A stretch of 64,000 nt of DNA from Larimichthys crocea (lineage: Eukaryota; Chordata; Actinopteri; Sciaenidae), in the NCBI RefSeq assembly GCF_000972845.2, contig NW_020860930.1, forward strand, positions 1,190,619 through 1,254,618, written 5' to 3'. Position numbers and translations under genes: made by a program. Shown here piece by piece: positions 61,995-64,000 of this stretch. Position 1 is the stretch's first letter; each line of letters starts with the position of its first letter. The notes beneath the pieces are model-generated. The model had not been told where the DNA came from, searched no databases, and saw only the letters and a list, made by a program, of their open reading frames with translations.

Positions 61995-63405
61995 CTTACA
62001 CGTGTGTGTGTGTGTGTGTGTGTGTCTTACACCTGTCTGTGTGTGTGTGTGTGTGTGTGTGTCTTACCTGTCTGTGTGTGTGTGTGTGTCTTACCTGTGT
62101 GTATTTTCATGTTTTTTGTTTATTTTCAGGATCTCGTGTTCAGTGAGAACAAAAGAAACCGATTGAGAGCGAACAACAAACAGGTGAGAGACAGACAGAC
62201 ATGAAGACAGACATGAAGACAGAGAGACAGACATGAAGACAGACAGACATGAAGACAGACATGAAGACAGAGAGACAGACATGAAGACAGAGAGACAGAC
62301 ATGAAGACAGACAGACAGACATGAAGACAGACATGAAGACAGAGAGACAGACATGAAGACAGACATGAAGACAGACATGAAGACAGACATGAAGACAGAG
62401 AGACAGACAGACATGAAGACAGACAGACTTCCTTCCTGTCAGTGGCTGAGTATCTGTCTGTCTCTCTCCAGTCGTCGGTGGTGAAGACAGACGGGGCTCT
62501 TCAGAAGATCGGGGAGTTGATCCAAAGCTCTCCGTCCATCCTGAGCAGCAAAGGTCAGTGTGGCGTCACGTATGTTATAACACTGAATACTTGTGTAATC
62601 TGATTACAGCTGAGACGGAGAGTACAAAGAGTGAAGACATAATGTCCTCGTGTGTTTGCTGCGGTTGGTTGTTGTACTGACATCATCCAGCAGAGGGCGC
62701 TGCTGCTCTGTGTCCAGCTTCCTGTTTCATCCTCTGTCTCTGCAGCTAAAACCATCATTGGCCTGGTCAGTGGACATTCAGTGGATACGGTTACCACGGC
62801 AACCAAGACGAGACGAGGACGGAAAAAACTTTACCACACGGACACCTCGTCTCAGCTGCTCGACTCTCTGCACACGGTGAGTGTGCTCCTATCTTTGTGA
62901 GGTCCGACTACAGCTTCAGACATCAAGCCTGAGGATGTTTACGTAAAGTCAAGACGTCTGACGTAAAGTGAGGGCACCTGTCGTAAAGTCTGGACGTTTT
63001 GTCTGTTGTAAAGTCTGGACGTTTTTTTTATCGTAAAGTCTGGACGTTTTTTTTATCGTAAAGTCTGGACGTTTTTTTTTTTTTTTTTTTTTCGTAAAGT
63101 CTGGACGTTTTTTTTTTTTATCGTAAAGTCTGGATGTTTGTTTTGTCGTAAAGTCTGGACGTTTGTTTTGTCGTAAAGTCTGGACGTTTGTTTTGTCGTA
63201 AAGTCTGGATGTTTGTTTTGTCGTAAAGTCTGGATGTTTGTTTTGTCGTAAAGTCTGGACGTTTGTTTTGTCGTAAAGTCTGGGCGTTTTGTCGTAAAGT
63301 CTGGATGTTTGTCATGTTTGGTTTCAGATGTCAGAAGCAGCAGAGGAGGAGAATGCTCACCTGATCATTAAGAGACAGCTGCGGTCCAAGACCTGCAGGA
63401 AGTGA
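53494..63405 (+). CDS. kif20b: Kinesin family member 20B (complete, 30 coding exons)
   Basis: Plus-end-directed mitotic kinesin-6 for midbody and cytokinesis. Exons: 53494-53598, 53683-53769, 54119-54238, 54314-54452, 55548-55732, 55814-55856, 55959-56104, 56835-56907, 56991-57102, 57215-57286, 57377-57523, 57630-57792, 57874-58179, 58264-58370, 58450-58570, 58650-58763, 58844-58963, 59080-59239, 59319-59510, 59959-60083, 60202-60375, 60451-60605, 60681-60859, 60958-61032, 61306-61550, 61641-61727, 62130-62183, 62472-62553, 62746-62876, 63328-63405. Sum 3897 nt, 1298 residues, phases consistent. Motor about 45-464 with P-loop GVTNAGKT (139-146), SSRSH (334-338), DLAGSE (366-371) and the kinesin-6 loop insert. 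Then an acidic run, coiled coils, and a KIF20B tail ([45 protein letters not shown]). Much shorter than the 1820-residue human protein. Two adjacent ATGs open the frame. Confidence 0.95.
54464..55362 (+). repeat. Three tandem arrays in one large kif20b intron
   Basis: (TCTG)n lies at about 54464-54511. A 12-20 bp array of CTGTAACACACA units spans 54598-55086. It abuts directly an array of 10-bp units, CCTGGTTGGT and CCTGGTGGGC, at 55087-55362. The intron between exons 54452 and 55548 is mostly repeat. Confidence 0.9.
56290..56410. mobile_element. hAT-like MITE fragment in a kif20b intron
   Basis: AGTTAATCGTTAATCGATCG with AACTAACGATTAATGAATG and the end AATTTGCATCCCTAA resembles one end of a fish hAT MITE. 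No partner end or target duplication was seen. Confidence 0.45.
56716..56803 (+). repeat. (CTGTCTCTGT)n tract before a kif20b exon
   Basis: Pyrimidine-rich tandem repeat ending about 30 bp before the acceptor of exon 56835-56907. Confidence 0.85.
57138..57837 (+). repeat. Microsatellites around kif20b motor exons
   Basis: (GT)n lies at about 57138-57177. (GATGAC)n followed by (GT)n lies at 57555-57625, between the donor at 57523 and the acceptor at 57630. (CA)n lies at about 57803-57834. Confidence 0.85.
59574..59955 (+). repeat. Polypyrimidine CTCCCTCC array before exon 59959
   Basis: About 380 bp of almost pure pyrimidine (CTCTCTCCTCCCTCCCC units) fills the intron up to the acceptor CTCTGTAG. 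The complementary frame yields only Arg/Glu/Gly-rich artefact proteins. Confidence 0.9.
60115..60158. other. Perfect 17-bp inverted repeat with 10-nt loop
   Basis: ACGTGGAGGTGGAGGCC at 60115-60131 is the exact reverse complement of 60142-60158. It lies in a kif20b intron, 32 nt after the donor at 60083, and would form a stable RNA hairpin. Confidence 0.85.
61038..61262 (+). repeat. GTGTCTCCATCT minisatellite in a kif20b intron
   Basis: About 14 units of TCTCCATCTGTGTG or TCTCCATCTCTGTGTG type fill the intron between exons 61032 and 61306. Confidence 0.9.
61728..62103 (+). repeat. (GT)n array punctuated by CTTACCTG in a kif20b intron
   Basis: (GT)n interrupted about every 20-40 bp by CTTACCTG (ten exact copies) or a variant (three copies). 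On the opposite strand each unit reads ACAGGTAAGACACAC, the same as the donor region of exon 61306-61550. Confidence 0.9.
62189..62428 (+). repeat. AGACAGACATGA minisatellite
   Basis: Units ACATGAAGACAG and AGAGACAG alternate in the intron between exons 62183 and 62472. Confidence 0.9.
62687..62702 (+). promoter_or_regulatory. CTCF-like motif in a kif20b intron
   Basis: CCAGCAGAGGGCGCTG is a full match to the vertebrate CTCF core. It has the same orientation as the motif at 14536, so the two are not in convergent loop orientation. Confidence 0.45.
62945..63310 (+). repeat. GTAAAGTCTGGACGTTT minisatellite in the last kif20b intron
   Basis: About fifteen units TCGTAAAGTCTGGACG joined by T-runs of variable length, between exons 62876 and 63328. 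Confidence 0.9.
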
Positions 63406-63594
63406 CATCACGATGACAACACTACGCTGAAAACCATCTCGGGGATGAAAACCTCTCAGGACACATTGAGAATGAGACTTTTCTCTTCAGTGAGTCTAAA
63501 GAAGAGTTTAATTTTAAATATCTGTACAGTTTCTGTTTTTAGTTTTTTTAGGTTGTGATTTGTTTTTTTTGGGGTTTTTTCATCGCTCGGGATC

Positions 63595-63600
63595 AATAAA
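63595..63600 (+). terminator. kif20b: Polyadenylation signal, kif20b
   Basis: AATAAA (in GATCAATAAACAG) lies 190 bp after the stop codon. A T-rich 3' UTR precedes it. Confidence 0.75.
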
Positions 63601-63619
63601 CAGAACAGTGACAAAACTT

Positions 63620-64000
63620 TTCACATTATGGAAAATAAAAATGATTCCCAGCCTCTGTCTAAACAACGCTCATCTGTTCTCTTCACGCAAATATTCAAAC
63701 AGAAATACTCAAAATAAAACCCTTAAAATGTTTCAAAGAAACTGAGCTGAACCTTGATCCTTGATCCTTGATCCTTGAACCAAGCCTCTTAGTTCTGGTC
63801 TGGTGTGTCCAGAACCTGCGCAGGCTGTTATCCAGGTGTCTTTGAGGCCGGTAGAGCTCCACCTGTTGACGACATGTTCTTCGGTGATGTGGAATAAACC
63901 GGGTTCTTTGTGTCTGAATCCGAGTTTGATCCATTCGGTCCAATAAGTCGCAGAGCGCCACGATAAAATAATTTAATCACTGTTCAAGTTAACGAGCTGA
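63620..64000. other. 3' flank of kif20b
   Basis: A short (TTGATCC)n tract lies at 63751-63775. No gene recognised; the minus-strand frame at 63695-63961 resembles nothing I know. Confidence 0.5.

Overview
The window looks like a teleost fish genome. The genes are intron-rich vertebrate genes with GT-AG splicing. The repeats are fish-type hAT and Tc1 elements, LINE fragments and abundant (CA)n and minisatellite DNA. Two runs of N mark scaffold joins, and some stretches carry many small indels, as in lightly polished long-read assembly.

Layout. (1) 112-4959, minus: first eight coding exons of neutral ceramidase (asah2), running off the left edge. (2) 7976-11254 plus and 14896-19291 minus: two tail-to-tail MFAP4-like secreted fibrinogen-domain genes, each starting with a six-base coding mini-exon (Met-Lys). 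The second carries a dead Tc1-like transposon in intron 3 and has a broken splice donor after exon 5. (3) 19.3-32.5 kb: a repeat graveyard with a Gag zinc-knuckle remnant, hAT remnants, LINE endonuclease and RT fragments, and a 3.5 kb block present twice around a 10-N gap. (4) 32610-33097, minus: the last two exons of a LECT2-like gene; its 5' exons were not found. (5) 36.4-38 kb, minus: a 5' fragment of a LINE. (6) 38452-40766, minus: complete bbs1 in only six coding exons. (7) 41.4-52.4 kb: three long minisatellite arrays plus an error-rich extra copy of the kif20b 5' end, ending at a 30-N gap. (8) 53494-63405, plus: complete kif20b in 30 coding exons, 1298 codons, open through every junction.

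The genes do not form one pathway. Asah2 cleaves ceramide at the cell surface or outside the cell. The MFAP4-like and LECT2-like products are secreted and linked to matrix and innate immunity. Bbs1 is a BBSome subunit for ciliary trafficking. Kif20b is a mitotic kinesin.

Best leads: 16 perfect CArG (SRF) boxes with about 30 bp spacing in an asah2 intron; a minisatellite tract in which nearly every A reads C; a kif20b promoter with three CCAAT boxes exactly 31 bp apart; a kif20b intron array perfectly complementary to an upstream 5' splice site; the MFAP4-like donor lesion; and two probable false assembly duplications.
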